DNA from: Caulobacter segnis
Lineage (GTDB): Bacteria; Pseudomonadota; Alphaproteobacteria; Caulobacterales; Caulobacteraceae
Assembly (NCBI RefSeq): GCF_003243465.1
Contig: NZ_QFQZ01000003.1
Location: 60,028 to 124,027, forward strand
Direction of reading: 5' to 3'
Length of the DNA: 64,000 bases
Below are positions 7,840-15,900 of the stretch, piece after piece; the first letter of the stretch is position 1; every line of letters starts with the position of its first letter. The notes beneath the pieces were generated by a model. It saw only the letters and a program-made list of their open reading frames with translations. It made no database searches and was not told where the DNA came from. Made by a program: the position numbers and the translations under genes.

Positions 7840-8601
7840 ATGCAGCCGGTCAAGACCCTCATCCTCGCCGCTGGTCAGGGAAAGCGGCTCTCACCGCTGA
7901 CCGACGATCGGCCCAAGTGCCTGGTGGAACTGGCTGGCAAGACGGTGCTGGAATGGCAGCTTCGCCACCTGCATCAGGCCGGCGTGCCCGAGGCGGTGGT
8001 GGTAACCGGCTTCCGCAGTGATCTGGTCGAGGCCGAGATCGCGCGTCTTTCGCTGCCCGGCATGACGGTCCGCACGCTCTACAATCCGTTCTACAGCGTG
8101 ACCGACAACCTCGCGACCTGCTGGCTGGCGCGCGAGGAGATGCGCGGCGGGCCGTTCATGATCCTCAACGGCGACACCCTGTTCGAGCCGGCGATCGCCG
8201 AGCGCCTGATCAGCGCGCCCGACGCGCCGATCACGGTGACGGTCGACCGCAAGGCGGGGGGCTATGACGCCGACGACATGAAGGTGCTGACCGACGGCGA
8301 CGCCCTGCGCGCCATCGGCAAGACGATCACCGAGTACGACGCCGAGTCGATCGGTTTCCTGCGCTTCAACGCCGAAGGCTCGGCCCTGTTCGTGAGCACG
8401 CTGGAGTCGATCATGCGCACGCCCGAGGGGCTGAAGCGCTGGTATCTCAGCGTGATCAACGAGATCGCCCAGAACCACGACGTCGTGCGCGTTCGCTCGA
8501 TCGAAGGCCTGGACTGGGCCGAGATGGACTTCCCGGAAGATCTGGTCCGCAATCGCGCCCTGACCGCCCAGTGGGCGGCCAAGGAGGCCGAGGCGGTCTG
8601 A
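7840..8601 (+). CDS. Sugar-phosphate/choline-phosphate-type nucleotidyltransferase
   Basis: This is a 253-residue NTP-transferase domain protein. It has the Rossmann signature ILAAGQGKRLSPLTDDRPKC at residues 7-26, a conserved Lys in the PKCLVEL segment, and ILNGDTLF (metal-binding Asp). It resembles CTP:phosphocholine cytidylyltransferase-like and other NDP-headgroup-activating enzymes. In the related C. crescentus locus a gene of this type lies at the start of the sphingolipid region, so it probably makes a nucleotide-activated polar head for an envelope lipid. The substrate is inferred. Its stop (8599-8601) directly abuts the stop of the convergent gene at 8602. Confidence 0.8.
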   Translation: MQPVKTLILAAGQGKRLSPLTDDRPKCLVELAGKTVLEWQLRHLHQAGVPEAVVVTGFRSDLVEAEIARLSLPGMTVRTLYNPFYSVTDNLATCWLAREEMRGGPFMILNGDTLFEPAIAERLISAPDAPITVTVDRKAGGYDADDMKVLTDGDALRAIGKTITEYDAESIGFLRFNAEGSALFVSTLESIMRTPEGLKRWYLSVINEIAQNHDVVRVRSIEGLDWAEMDFPEDLVRNRALTAQWAAKEAEAV

Positions 8602-9369
8602 TCAGGCGGGCGAGGTAGCCTCGCCCACCAATTCCCGAACCAGATCCAGGTCCGACGGCTTGTCGACGTCGACGGCCGCCAGGCCGTCGCTTGCCCGCAC
8701 GGCGGCGGCCTTTACATCCGCCAGCCTGCCCAGCCGCGCGACGGCCTCGTCCAGCGTCAGCAGGCCCAGCGCGTAGCGGATCAGGAAGCTTGGCCCCAGC
8801 ATGGCGGCGATCTTCCAGGGCTGCTTGCGCAGGGCTTCGACCTTGCGCCAGACGGCGATCACCTTCAGCGCGTTTTCGTTGCGCAGCAGGAAGAGATTGC
8901 AGCCGGAATAGCGACCGTCGCGGAACTTCAGGTAGGTGCGCTTGGTCTGCGGCGCAGCGGCCTGCACCCGCTCTTCCGACGCCAGCAGCACGGCCACGTC
9001 GGCGTCGGCGGGGGTATCGGCGATGAACTGGGTGATCCAATCCGGCTTGAGCAGGGCGTGGTCCACCGTCGTGACGATCAGCGGAAAGCCTAGGGCGGCG
9101 GCGCCGTCGGCCACGCTCTGGCTGGGGCCAGCGGACGGCGGCAGGATTTTGGCCTCGGCGCCCGCCAACACTGCGCCGATCTGCGCATCGTTGGCGGAGA
9201 CGCCAATAGGGTTGGCCCCAGCATCCTGAACAGCGCCAAGCACCCGGTCCAACAGCGTTCGCCCCTGCAGGACGATCAGGCCCTTGTGGGCGACGCCGGC
9301 ATAGGCGGCGGCCGGATCGACCTCGCCGCCGCGCGACCCGGCCAGGATCAGGGCCTTGAAGGTGCTCAC
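8602..9369 (-). CDS. MobA-like NTP-transferase domain protein
   Basis: This is a 255-residue protein of the MobA/GlmU-like nucleotidyltransferase fold. It begins STFKALILAGSRGGEVDPAAA, a variant of the LAGGxSxRMG loop, followed by HKGLIVLQGRTLLDRVL and TTVDHALLKPDWI, with a conserved Asp after the central strand. The GTG start at 9369 overlaps the stop of the ceramide synthase gene (GTGA), so it is the last gene of that operon. The context points to head-group activation or another step in sphingolipid assembly. It is too divergent from MobA for molybdopterin work to be assumed. Confidence 0.75.
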   Translation of the reverse strand: MSTFKALILAGSRGGEVDPAAAYAGVAHKGLIVLQGRTLLDRVLGAVQDAGANPIGVSANDAQIGAVLAGAEAKILPPSAGPSQSVADGAAALGFPLIVTTVDHALLKPDWITQFIADTPADADVAVLLASEERVQAAAPQTKRTYLKFRDGRYSGCNLFLLRNENALKVIAVWRKVEALRKQPWKIAAMLGPSFLIRYALGLLTLDEAVARLGRLADVKAAAVRASDGLAAVDVDKPSDLDLVRELVGEATSPA

Positions 9370-10520
9370 AGAGCCTTCTCGTAGATCCGATAGGTCTTGT
9401 AGTGCGTGCCGCCGACGTTCTCGGCGATGTGGCACATGGCCGTGTTGTCCTCGAGCACCCACGAGATCTCGAAGCGGTTGTAGCCAAGGCCGATCGCCGT
9501 ATCGCGGCCCGCCTTCATCATCCAGAACGGCAACATGCGGCCGCGCTGGGTGGCCGAGAACTTGCGTTTCACGCCCATCAGCGGAATGCGGGCCGACTTC
9601 ACGCGCTTGACCTTCAGGCGCCAAAGCAGCTTGGCCCAGCCGAACGGCAGGAGCTTGCCATTGAGGTCGGCGATCGCCTCGTTGACGTTGGGCAGGAACA
9701 CCAGGAAGCCGGCAGGCTCGCCGTCGATTTCCGCAAACCAGGTCAGGCGCTTGTCGATCACCGCCTTCAGCGCTTTGGCCAATTGGCGGGTCTCGGCCTC
9801 GGTCGTGGGGGTGAAGCCCCAGTTATCCTTCCAGGCGTCGTTGAGGATGTCCGTCAGCGTCTGGACCTCCTCGTCATAGCGGGACATGTCGAGCTGGCGC
9901 AGAACCACCCCGGAGGGGAGGCCTCGCTTGACGCGACGCTGGGCGATCTCGGGAATGTCCCCGGTCTCGTCGGCGATATAGGCGAAGACGTCCCTGGCCT
10001 TGGCGTAGCCCTGCTCCTCGACCCGCTTGCCGGCATAGGCGGGGTCGTGGCCCATCAGGATCATCGGCGGGCTGTCGAAGCCCTCGACCAGCAGGCCGAC
10101 CTCTTCGTTGATCGACAGGTTGAACGGACCGACGATGTGGGTCCGCCCCCGGGCGCGCAGCCAGTCCTCGGCCTCGCGGAACAGGACCTGAAACACGGCC
10201 GCGTCATCCTCGGCGGCGATCATGCCGAAGTGGCCATCGAGGCGGCCGGGCGTCGGCTGGGGCGTCAGGTGGTCGATCTGGGCGCTGATCCGGCCGACGT
10301 CTCGGCCGCCGCGCGTGGCGAGGAACAGCTGCACCTCGGCGTGGGCGAAGAACGGATTGGTCTTTGGCGTCAGGGCCTCGGTCCGCTCCATGAAGAGCGG
10401 CGTGATCCAGTTCGGATCCTTGGCGTTCAGGCGCGCGGGTAGGGCGATGAAGCGCTTCAGTTCGCCCGGCGTCTTGACTGGAATGACCTGCAGGTCGGCG
10501 TTCGTGGAGTCGAAAGGCAT
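9366..10520 (-). CDS. bcerS: Bacterial ceramide synthase (GNAT-fold N-acyltransferase)
   Basis: This 384-residue cytoplasmic protein has a GNAT-type acyltransferase architecture: an N-terminal VIPVKTPGELKRFIALPARL, a central DVGRISAQIDHL, and a C-terminal RFEISWVLEDNTAMCHIAE strand pair. By family and gene position it corresponds to CCNA_01212 (CC_1154) of C. crescentus, which adds the second acyl chain to the long-chain base. That enzyme is unrelated to eukaryotic TLC-type ceramide synthases. The start is the ATG at 10520 or the GTG one codon upstream (10523); both overlap the LptG-like stop, with GGAGGGG just before. It is co-translated with the two Lpt-like permeases. The identity is recalled from the literature, not computed here. 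Confidence 0.8.
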   Translation of the reverse strand: MPFDSTNADLQVIPVKTPGELKRFIALPARLNAKDPNWITPLFMERTEALTPKTNPFFAHAEVQLFLATRGGRDVGRISAQIDHLTPQPTPGRLDGHFGMIAAEDDAAVFQVLFREAEDWLRARGRTHIVGPFNLSINEEVGLLVEGFDSPPMILMGHDPAYAGKRVEEQGYAKARDVFAYIADETGDIPEIAQRRVKRGLPSGVVLRQLDMSRYDEEVQTLTDILNDAWKDNWGFTPTTEAETRQLAKALKAVIDKRLTWFAEIDGEPAGFLVFLPNVNEAIADLNGKLLPFGWAKLLWRLKVKRVKSARIPLMGVKRKFSATQRGRMLPFWMMKAGRDTAIGLGYNRFEISWVLEDNTAMCHIAENVGGTHYKTYRIYEKAL

Positions 10521-11581
10521 CACCCCTCCAGGGCCAAGAAGGTGCGCGCCGCCAGAGCGCCGAAGATGACGGGAGCCGCCCAGACGGCCAATAGCGGCGA
10601 CAGGGCGCCGGACTCGCCCAGCGCGGTCAGCATGCCGTTGGCTACCAGGAATAGGAGGCCCGCCCCCAAGCCGGTGGTCAGCAGGACCGCGCCCTGACCG
10701 CTGCGGAAGTTGGCCAACGCCACGGGCGCGCTGAGCAGCAGCATGACCAGCGAGACGAACGGGCTGGCGAACGCGGCCTGGAAGTGGGTGGCGTAGAAGC
10801 TCTCCGGCCGGTCGGAGCCGCCGTTCTCCAGCGCCCGGCGCGCCGAGGCGGCGGTGGGGGCGGTGTCGTCGCCGAACAGGCCCTGCACGTCCTGCGGCCG
10901 CAGGGCCGTGGGCCAGCTCGTCGAGGCCGCGGTGGAGGTCTGGGCCAGGTCGCCGGCGAAGCGGGTGGTCTTGGGGTTCTCCAGCGTCCAGGCGTGGTCC
11001 TTGTAGACCGCCTTCGCGGCTTCGACCTTCTCCATCAGGATGCCCTTGGCGTCACGACGGAAGATCGTCACGCCGGTGATCTGGCGGCCGTCTGCCGAGG
11101 CGTCCGTGCCGATCACCAGGTCGGTTCCCGCCCGAAAGGTGCGCGGCGAGGGCGCCTTGCGTTCCGCCGCCGGCGTCGTGTTCCGCCACCAGTCGGCGAG
11201 GGTCGGATCGGCGCGCGGGGCCAGGACCTGGCCGCACAGGGCGTCCAGCAGCATGACGGCGATCACGGCCGGTAGGGCCATGCCGACGATGCGATAGCCG
11301 GAAATGCCGCTGGCCCGCATGGCCACCACGGCGCTTTCGCGGGCTAGCTGCGAAAAGGCGAAGAGGCCGCCGGCCAGCACGGCGATCGGCGCGACCTGTT
11401 CGAACAGACGCGGCAGGCGCAGGGCGGCGTAATAGGCGACCCCCGCCATGCCCAGGCCCCGGTCGAGAATGTCGGTCGTCACGTCCAGCAGGTCGAGGAT
11501 CTGCAGGATGGACATCAGGATCAACGCCGCGCCCAGAATGCGCGTGGCGACGGTCCGCAGGACATAGAGCTGCAGGTTCAT
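10520..11581 (-). CDS. LptG-like YjgP/YjgQ permease, sphingolipid-locus paralogue
   Basis: This is a 353-residue LptF/LptG-family inner-membrane protein. It starts MNLQLYVLRTVATRILGAAL and has three N-terminal membrane spans (about 12-32, 60-80, 98-118). A periplasmic jellyroll follows (about 120-260, with FRAGTDLVIGTDASADG and VTIFRRDAKG), then three C-terminal spans. The coupling-helix region LARESAVVAMRASGIS, which contacts LptB, is conserved. It overlaps the LptF-like gene upstream (ATGA) and is followed directly by ceramide synthase. The housekeeping LPS pair may lie elsewhere. The position inside the ceramide locus suggests that this copy exports the anionic sphingolipid; that is an inference. 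Confidence 0.85.
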   Translation of the reverse strand: MNLQLYVLRTVATRILGAALILMSILQILDLLDVTTDILDRGLGMAGVAYYAALRLPRLFEQVAPIAVLAGGLFAFSQLARESAVVAMRASGISGYRIVGMALPAVIAVMLLDALCGQVLAPRADPTLADWWRNTTPAAERKAPSPRTFRAGTDLVIGTDASADGRQITGVTIFRRDAKGILMEKVEAAKAVYKDHAWTLENPKTTRFAGDLAQTSTAASTSWPTALRPQDVQGLFGDDTAPTAASARRALENGGSDRPESFYATHFQAAFASPFVSLVMLLLSAPVALANFRSGQGAVLLTTGLGAGLLFLVANGMLTALGESGALSPLLAVWAAPVIFGALAARTFLALEG

Positions 11582-12795
11582 GCGGGTTGTCGCTTGGGCA
11601 GGGGCAGGGCGTGAACCACGCGCTTGACCAGGTGGTTGATGCGGCGGACCAGGCGCGAGACCGGCGTGTCGCCCGGGCGCGTGCGGCTGCCCAGGAACAG
11701 CCAGACCGCGAAGCCTGAGAAGAGGGCGAACGGAATCCAGATCGCCGGACCGGCGGCGACCTTGTCGGCCTTGGCCAGGCTCTGGCCCAGCAGCAGGGCG
11801 TGCTGGAAGGCCAGCAAGAGCACGCCGGCCATGATCAGGCCGGGCGCGCGATTTCCGCGCTTGGAGGCCAGGCCCAGAGGGAAGGCCAGCAGCGGCAGGA
11901 ACGGCAGGAATGCGGCGCGGGCCAGGCGGCCGTAAAGTTCGCTAAGCAGCGTACCCTTCGAGACGACGGGGTGGGGCGCCTCGGCTTGTTTGGCGAGCTC
12001 GCCGAGGGTCAGTTCGCGCTCGTCGCCGCCGCGGTCGCGCAGCAGCACGGCCGCCGCCGCCAGCGGGGTCTGGGTGGTCAGGCTGGTGAAGGCGAGGTTG
12101 CGATACTGGCCGTTGGCGTCCAGGCCGATCCGGCGGCCGTCGCGCAGGTCCATGGTCACGGTCTTGCCGCCCGCGTCCATCTTCAGATTGGCCTTGGCGG
12201 CGGTGATGATCTCTTCCTGGCCCTTGGCGTCCATGCGGCGGATGAACACGCGGGTCAGGCTCTGGCCGGCGATGTCGGCGCTGTCGGCCGTCAGCAGCGA
12301 GCCCTTGTCGTCGATGAAGGCGCCGCCCGCCAGCCGCCCGTTCCAGCCGGCGTTGACCGCCGCGTGCATGACCGCCCGATAGGCGTAGCGGCTATAGGGC
12401 TGCATGTAGCCGAACACGATCAGGCTGAAGACGCTGAGAAACAGGCCGACCGCCAGGAACGGCGCGGCGATCCGCTCGAGCGACTGCCCGCTGGCCAGCA
12501 GGGCGTCGACCTCCGAGCCGTCCGACAGCTTGGAGATGACGATGAACAGGGCCACGAAGAAGGCGACCGGCAGGGCCAGGCCCAGATAGTGCGGCACCAG
12601 GTTGGCGGCCAGCTGGGCGACATAGCCGAACCGCGCGCTGCTCTGCGACAGCGCGTCCAGCAGGCGGAGGATTCGCTCCAGCAGCAGGGCGACGACCGTG
12701 ACGCCCAGGCACCCGACCAAGGGCCAGACCAGCAGGCGCAGCAGGTAGCGATCGATCAGCCTCAAGGGACCAGCGGACATCGTCTTGGCGCTCAC
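11578..12795 (-). CDS. LptF-like YjgP/YjgQ permease, sphingolipid-locus paralogue
   Basis: This partner permease of about 405 residues begins near RLIDRYLLRLLVWPLVG. It has three N-terminal membrane spans, the LptB-contact loop SDGSEVDALLASGQSLERI, a periplasmic jellyroll (about 145-265) containing VFIRRMDAKGQEEIITAAKA, and three C-terminal spans (FLPFLPLLAFPLGLASKRG). A basic tail of about 35 residues ends the protein. The GTG at 12795 overlaps the HIT-protein stop (GTGA); the ATG at 12780 is an alternative. No LptB or LptA gene lies in the window, so the pair would have to share an LptB ATPase encoded elsewhere. Confidence 0.85.
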   Translation of the reverse strand: MSAKTMSAGPLRLIDRYLLRLLVWPLVGCLGVTVVALLLERILRLLDALSQSSARFGYVAQLAANLVPHYLGLALPVAFFVALFIVISKLSDGSEVDALLASGQSLERIAAPFLAVGLFLSVFSLIVFGYMQPYSRYAYRAVMHAAVNAGWNGRLAGGAFIDDKGSLLTADSADIAGQSLTRVFIRRMDAKGQEEIITAAKANLKMDAGGKTVTMDLRDGRRIGLDANGQYRNLAFTSLTTQTPLAAAAVLLRDRGGDERELTLGELAKQAEAPHPVVSKGTLLSELYGRLARAAFLPFLPLLAFPLGLASKRGNRAPGLIMAGVLLLAFQHALLLGQSLAKADKVAAGPAIWIPFALFSGFAVWLFLGSRTRPGDTPVSRLVRRINHLVKRVVHALPLPKRQPA

Positions 12796-13229
12796 GCGTG
12801 AACCCACGCCTGGGCGAAGCGCGCGGCCAGCCGTTCGACGGCTTCCGGCGGCAGCTCGACGGCCGATCCTAGCGCCGGCGCGGCCGGCCAACCAGAGTCG
12901 GGGAAGGTCAGGCCTTCGTGCTCGCGAGCGCCCGCGTAGCGCGGAACGACGTGGAAGTGGACGTCCTTGTCGACCATCATCAGCATCAGATAATTGATCT
13001 TCTCATAGTCGACCTGGCCCTTCAGCAGGCGCTCGATCCCGGCCACGGCGAGCTGCAGATCGGCGAACGCCGCGGGACTCACCTCGGAGAACGCCTGCAC
13101 AGCTTCCTTGCACACCAGCACCAAAGACCCAAATGTCGGTTGCTTGGGACGAAGCAGAATCAGCCAGTGATCGGTCTCGGCGATCTTGGAACCGGGATAG
13201 CCGAACGCCAGGGCGGTGGGATTGGTCAT
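12792..13229 (-). CDS. HIT-family nucleotide-binding protein
   Basis: This 145-residue histidine-triad protein has the catalytic segment VHFHVVPRY, a variant of HxHxHxx in which the first histidine position is Asp/Val. An upstream DHWLILLRPKQPTFGSLVL resembles the first strands of the fold. Family members hydrolyse or transfer nucleoside monophosphates (AP4A hydrolase and relatives, adenylylated by-products). It is the first gene of the minus-strand operon that continues into LptF, LptG, ceramide synthase and a nucleotidyltransferase. It might therefore recycle a nucleotide by-product of head-group activation. That function is inferred from position. Confidence 0.8.
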   Translation of the reverse strand: MTNPTALAFGYPGSKIAETDHWLILLRPKQPTFGSLVLVCKEAVQAFSEVSPAAFADLQLAVAGIERLLKGQVDYEKINYLMLMMVDKDVHFHVVPRYAGAREHEGLTFPDSGWPAAPALGSAVELPPEAVERLAARFAQAWVHA

Positions 13230-13292
13230 GGTAAAGCCGGGAACTTCAGGCTGGTGTCGCCTGGGCGTAACAATAGGGACGCGGCGTTTTAG

Positions 13293-13784
13293 ATGAAAGC
13301 ACGATCCGTTTTGCTCGGCGCGTTCTTGGCGACTTTTGCGGCGGGCGCGGCGGGCGCCCAGGCGCCGGTCGCGCCGCCGTCCGACAAGGATTGCGTCGGT
13401 CGCAAGGGAGACGTGCGGCTGATCGTGCAGGTCGGCGCGCTGCGCTCCAACGCCGGGGAGGTGGCCATCACGGTCTATCCGGCCGATCCGGAGCGGTTCC
13501 TCGCGCCGCATGGCAAGCTGCTGCGCCAGAGGGTCAAGGCGTCCGCGCCGATGACCCAGGGATGTTTCAACCTGCCGGTCGCCGACGCCTACGCGGTGGA
13601 GGTCTATCACGACGCCAACGCCAGCCGCGAGCTCGACCGTAACACCCTGGGGATGCCCACCGAAGGCTACGGATTCTCCAACGACGCGCCGACCCGCTAC
13701 GCCAGGCCCTCCTACGACGCGGCTCGGTTCATGGTGAAGCCGGGCGACAACACCATCCGGATCAAGATCCGCTATCCGCGCTGA
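13293..13784 (+). CDS. DUF2141 exported protein
   Basis: This 163-residue protein has a clear signal peptide (MKARSVLLGAFLATFAAGAAGAQA) and a DUF2141 domain: a beta-sandwich with VRLIVQVGALRSNAGEVAITVY, YAVEVYHDANASRELDRNTLGMPTE in part, GYGFSNDAP and a closing TIRIKIRYPR strand. The family is periplasmic or surface-associated and of unknown function. It is transcribed away from the HIT gene. Its 3' end overlaps the convergent phosphoesterase by 13 bases. Confidence 0.85.
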   Translation: MKARSVLLGAFLATFAAGAAGAQAPVAPPSDKDCVGRKGDVRLIVQVGALRSNAGEVAITVYPADPERFLAPHGKLLRQRVKASAPMTQGCFNLPVADAYAVEVYHDANASRELDRNTLGMPTEGYGFSNDAPTRYARPSYDAARFMVKPGDNTIRIKIRYPR

Positions 13785-14683
13785 TCGACGGCCTCTGTCA
13801 GGCTGAAAAGGCCCAGCTCGGCCAGGCCTTCGCGACCGGCCTCGACACCCCTGGCCACGATCCTGACGTCGAAGCCTCCATGGGCTCGGGGCTCGATCTC
13901 GATCGCGTTCCAGCGCGCCGGGCCATGGCGGTTGGGACGGGCCGAGGCGGAGGGAACGCCCAGTACGGGGATCGTCGCGCCGTTTGGACCGCGGAGCGCG
14001 CCCAACAGCGCCTCGTGGGCATGGCCGTGCAGGACCAGATCCGCGCCGCGGCGCTCCAGCACCGCGTGCAGGGCGTGGCGGTCATCCAGCGCCTTGCGCT
14101 TGGAGACGGCCCCCTCGTGCGGCGGATGGTGCAGGACGACGAGGCGGAACAGGTTCGCATAGGCGGGATCGGCCAGGGCTGCGTCCAGTTTCCGCAGCTG
14201 ATCCTCGCCCAGGCGGCCCGTGGCCAGGTGCGGCGCGGTCGGGACGGCGGAGCAGAGATTGAAGATCGCCACGGGGCCCCGGACGCGCACCTGTGGGAAC
14301 TGACTTTCGCCCGTGTCGCCCAGCCAGGGGGCCCAGATGGCGAAGCGCTCCTGACCGCCGGCGCCGGCCAGGGCGTCGTGATTGCCGGGGCTGACGGTGA
14401 AGTTGGCAGGTTCGCCCAACGATTCCAGCCACTTGCGAGCCGCCGAAATCTCCGTGCGCGAAGCGAAGTTGGTGAGATCGCCGCTAATCACCACATGATC
14501 GGGCGCGGCGGCCTTCAGGTCGGCGACCAGCGCCGCCAGCACTTCTGGCCGGTGAACCTTGCGCTTCTTGCGCCAGGCGATGCGGCTGAGGAGGCGCTTG
14601 GTGAAGACGTCCTTCCAGCCGAACGCGCCTGGCGGCGGCGGCAGATGGGGGTCGGACAGGTGGGCGATGCGGTAAATGGACAA
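13772..14683 (-). CDS. Calcineurin-like metallophosphoesterase
   Basis: This 303-residue enzyme carries all blocks of the metallophosphoesterase fold: AHLSDPHL (metal Asp/His), VISGDLTN, SPGNHDA, VLHHPPH and LHGHAHE near the C-terminus. It is close in layout to cyclic-nucleotide or UDP-diacylglucosamine pyrophosphatase-type phosphoesterases, but the substrate cannot be told. The start is a TTG at 14683 giving MSIYRIAHLSDPHL, which places the first metal motif at the usual distance. It is transcribed divergently from cpgA, with 77 bases between the two starts, inside the sphingolipid locus. Confidence 0.85.
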   Translation of the reverse strand: MSIYRIAHLSDPHLPPPPGAFGWKDVFTKRLLSRIAWRKKRKVHRPEVLAALVADLKAAAPDHVVISGDLTNFASRTEISAARKWLESLGEPANFTVSPGNHDALAGAGGQERFAIWAPWLGDTGESQFPQVRVRGPVAIFNLCSAVPTAPHLATGRLGEDQLRKLDAALADPAYANLFRLVVLHHPPHEGAVSKRKALDDRHALHAVLERRGADLVLHGHAHEALLGALRGPNGATIPVLGVPSASARPNRHGPARWNAIEIEPRAHGGFDVRIVARGVEAGREGLAELGLFSLTEAVDQRG

Positions 14684-14760
14684 GATCTTTCGGGGCGTTC
14701 TGGTCGAAGCAGCCGAAGCTGCTTATCAATCGGCGCGGGATTCAAGGGGTATATCGGTTC

Positions 14761-15900
14761 TTGAGCGCTGAAATTCAAAACACGGCCGGCCAGGGGCCTC
14801 GGGCCGTGACGGTCGGCCAGGGCGGCGGCCGCATCTGGGGCATGACCTCGGCCGAGCGGCTGTCGCGGATCTACCGGCGTCTTGGCCTGGTCGAGACGCC
14901 GGCCGTCGATCTGTCGCACGCGGTGGTCGCCGTCGACGCCGGCTGGGTGTTCGACGAGTCGCTGATCAAGGCCCTGGCGGGCCGCGAAGGCGCGGTCCTG
15001 GTCGACGAGACTGGCCGCGCCGTCGCGGCCCACGCGCCGGCTGACCTGGCCTACGCCACCGCCGAGGCCCTGGCCGCCGGGCAGGACCCGTCGAGTCTCG
15101 ACGCGCGCCTGACCCGCCTGACCGCGCTGGAGCTCGGCTCGGCCTACAACAGCGCCTTGCGCAAGCGCGAGCCGCCGGTGCTGGAGCGCCTGACGCCGGA
15201 GACCGTGCGCGCCGTCGAAAAGCGGCTGTTCCAGGGCTCGTACAAGGGTGTGACCGACCTCGTCACCAAGTACGTCTGGCCCGCCCCGGCGCGCGTGGTG
15301 ACCCGCTGGTGCGCGCTGGCCAAGATGACGCCGAACCAGGTGACCTTCATCGGCTTCCTGCTGACGCTGGCCGCCACCTGGCTGTTCTGGCATGGCGAGT
15401 TCGGCTGGGGCCTGGTCTGCGCCTGGATCATGACCTTCCTCGACACGGTCGACGGCAAGTTGGCCCGCGTGACCCTGACCTCGTCCAAGTGGGGCAATGT
15501 CTTCGACCATGGCATCGACCTGCTGCACCCGCCGTTCTGGTGGTGGGCCTGGTTCGTCGGCGTCTATGCGGTCGGACAATCCATTCCCTATCCGGCGCTC
15601 AGTCTCGCCATCGTCATCGGCGGCTATGTCGCCCAGCGGGTGGAGGAGGGGATCTTCCTGGCCCTGTTCAAGCTGGAGATGCACGCCTGGCGGCCGTTCG
15701 ACAGCTTCTTCCGCCTGATCACCGCCCGCCGGAACCCGAACCTGATCCTGATGACGGGCTGCGCTCTCGTCGGCCGTCCGGATGTCGGCTTCACGCTGGT
15801 GGCGATCTGGACCGCCGTATGCTTCCTGGTGCATGCCGTGCAGATCCTGCAAGGCCTGGCCGCCCCCAAGGGCTCGATCCAGTCGTGGCTGTCGAAATGA
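14761..15900 (+). CDS. cpgA: CpgA-like CDP-alcohol phosphatidyltransferase family protein
   Basis: This membrane enzyme of 379 residues contains the complete CDP-alcohol phosphatidyltransferase motif: D228-x2-D231-G232-x2-A235-R236, then G245, D249 and D253, flanked by about six membrane spans. The first 150 residues are a soluble domain resembling a degenerate nucleotidyltransferase half (AVVAVDAGWVFDESLIKALA), a layout shared with inositol-phosphate-linked transferases. It corresponds to CCNA_01217, one of three genes needed for ceramide phosphoglycerate in C. crescentus. It starts at TTG 14761, or possibly at ATG 14842 (MTSAERLSR). Its stop overlaps the start of the kinase gene (ATGA), making a cpgA-cpgB-cpgC unit. 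Confidence 0.8.
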   Translation: MSAEIQNTAGQGPRAVTVGQGGGRIWGMTSAERLSRIYRRLGLVETPAVDLSHAVVAVDAGWVFDESLIKALAGREGAVLVDETGRAVAAHAPADLAYATAEALAAGQDPSSLDARLTRLTALELGSAYNSALRKREPPVLERLTPETVRAVEKRLFQGSYKGVTDLVTKYVWPAPARVVTRWCALAKMTPNQVTFIGFLLTLAATWLFWHGEFGWGLVCAWIMTFLDTVDGKLARVTLTSSKWGNVFDHGIDLLHPPFWWWAWFVGVYAVGQSIPYPALSLAIVIGGYVAQRVEEGIFLALFKLEMHAWRPFDSFFRLITARRNPNLILMTGCALVGRPDVGFTLVAIWTAVCFLVHAVQILQGLAAPKGSIQSWLSK

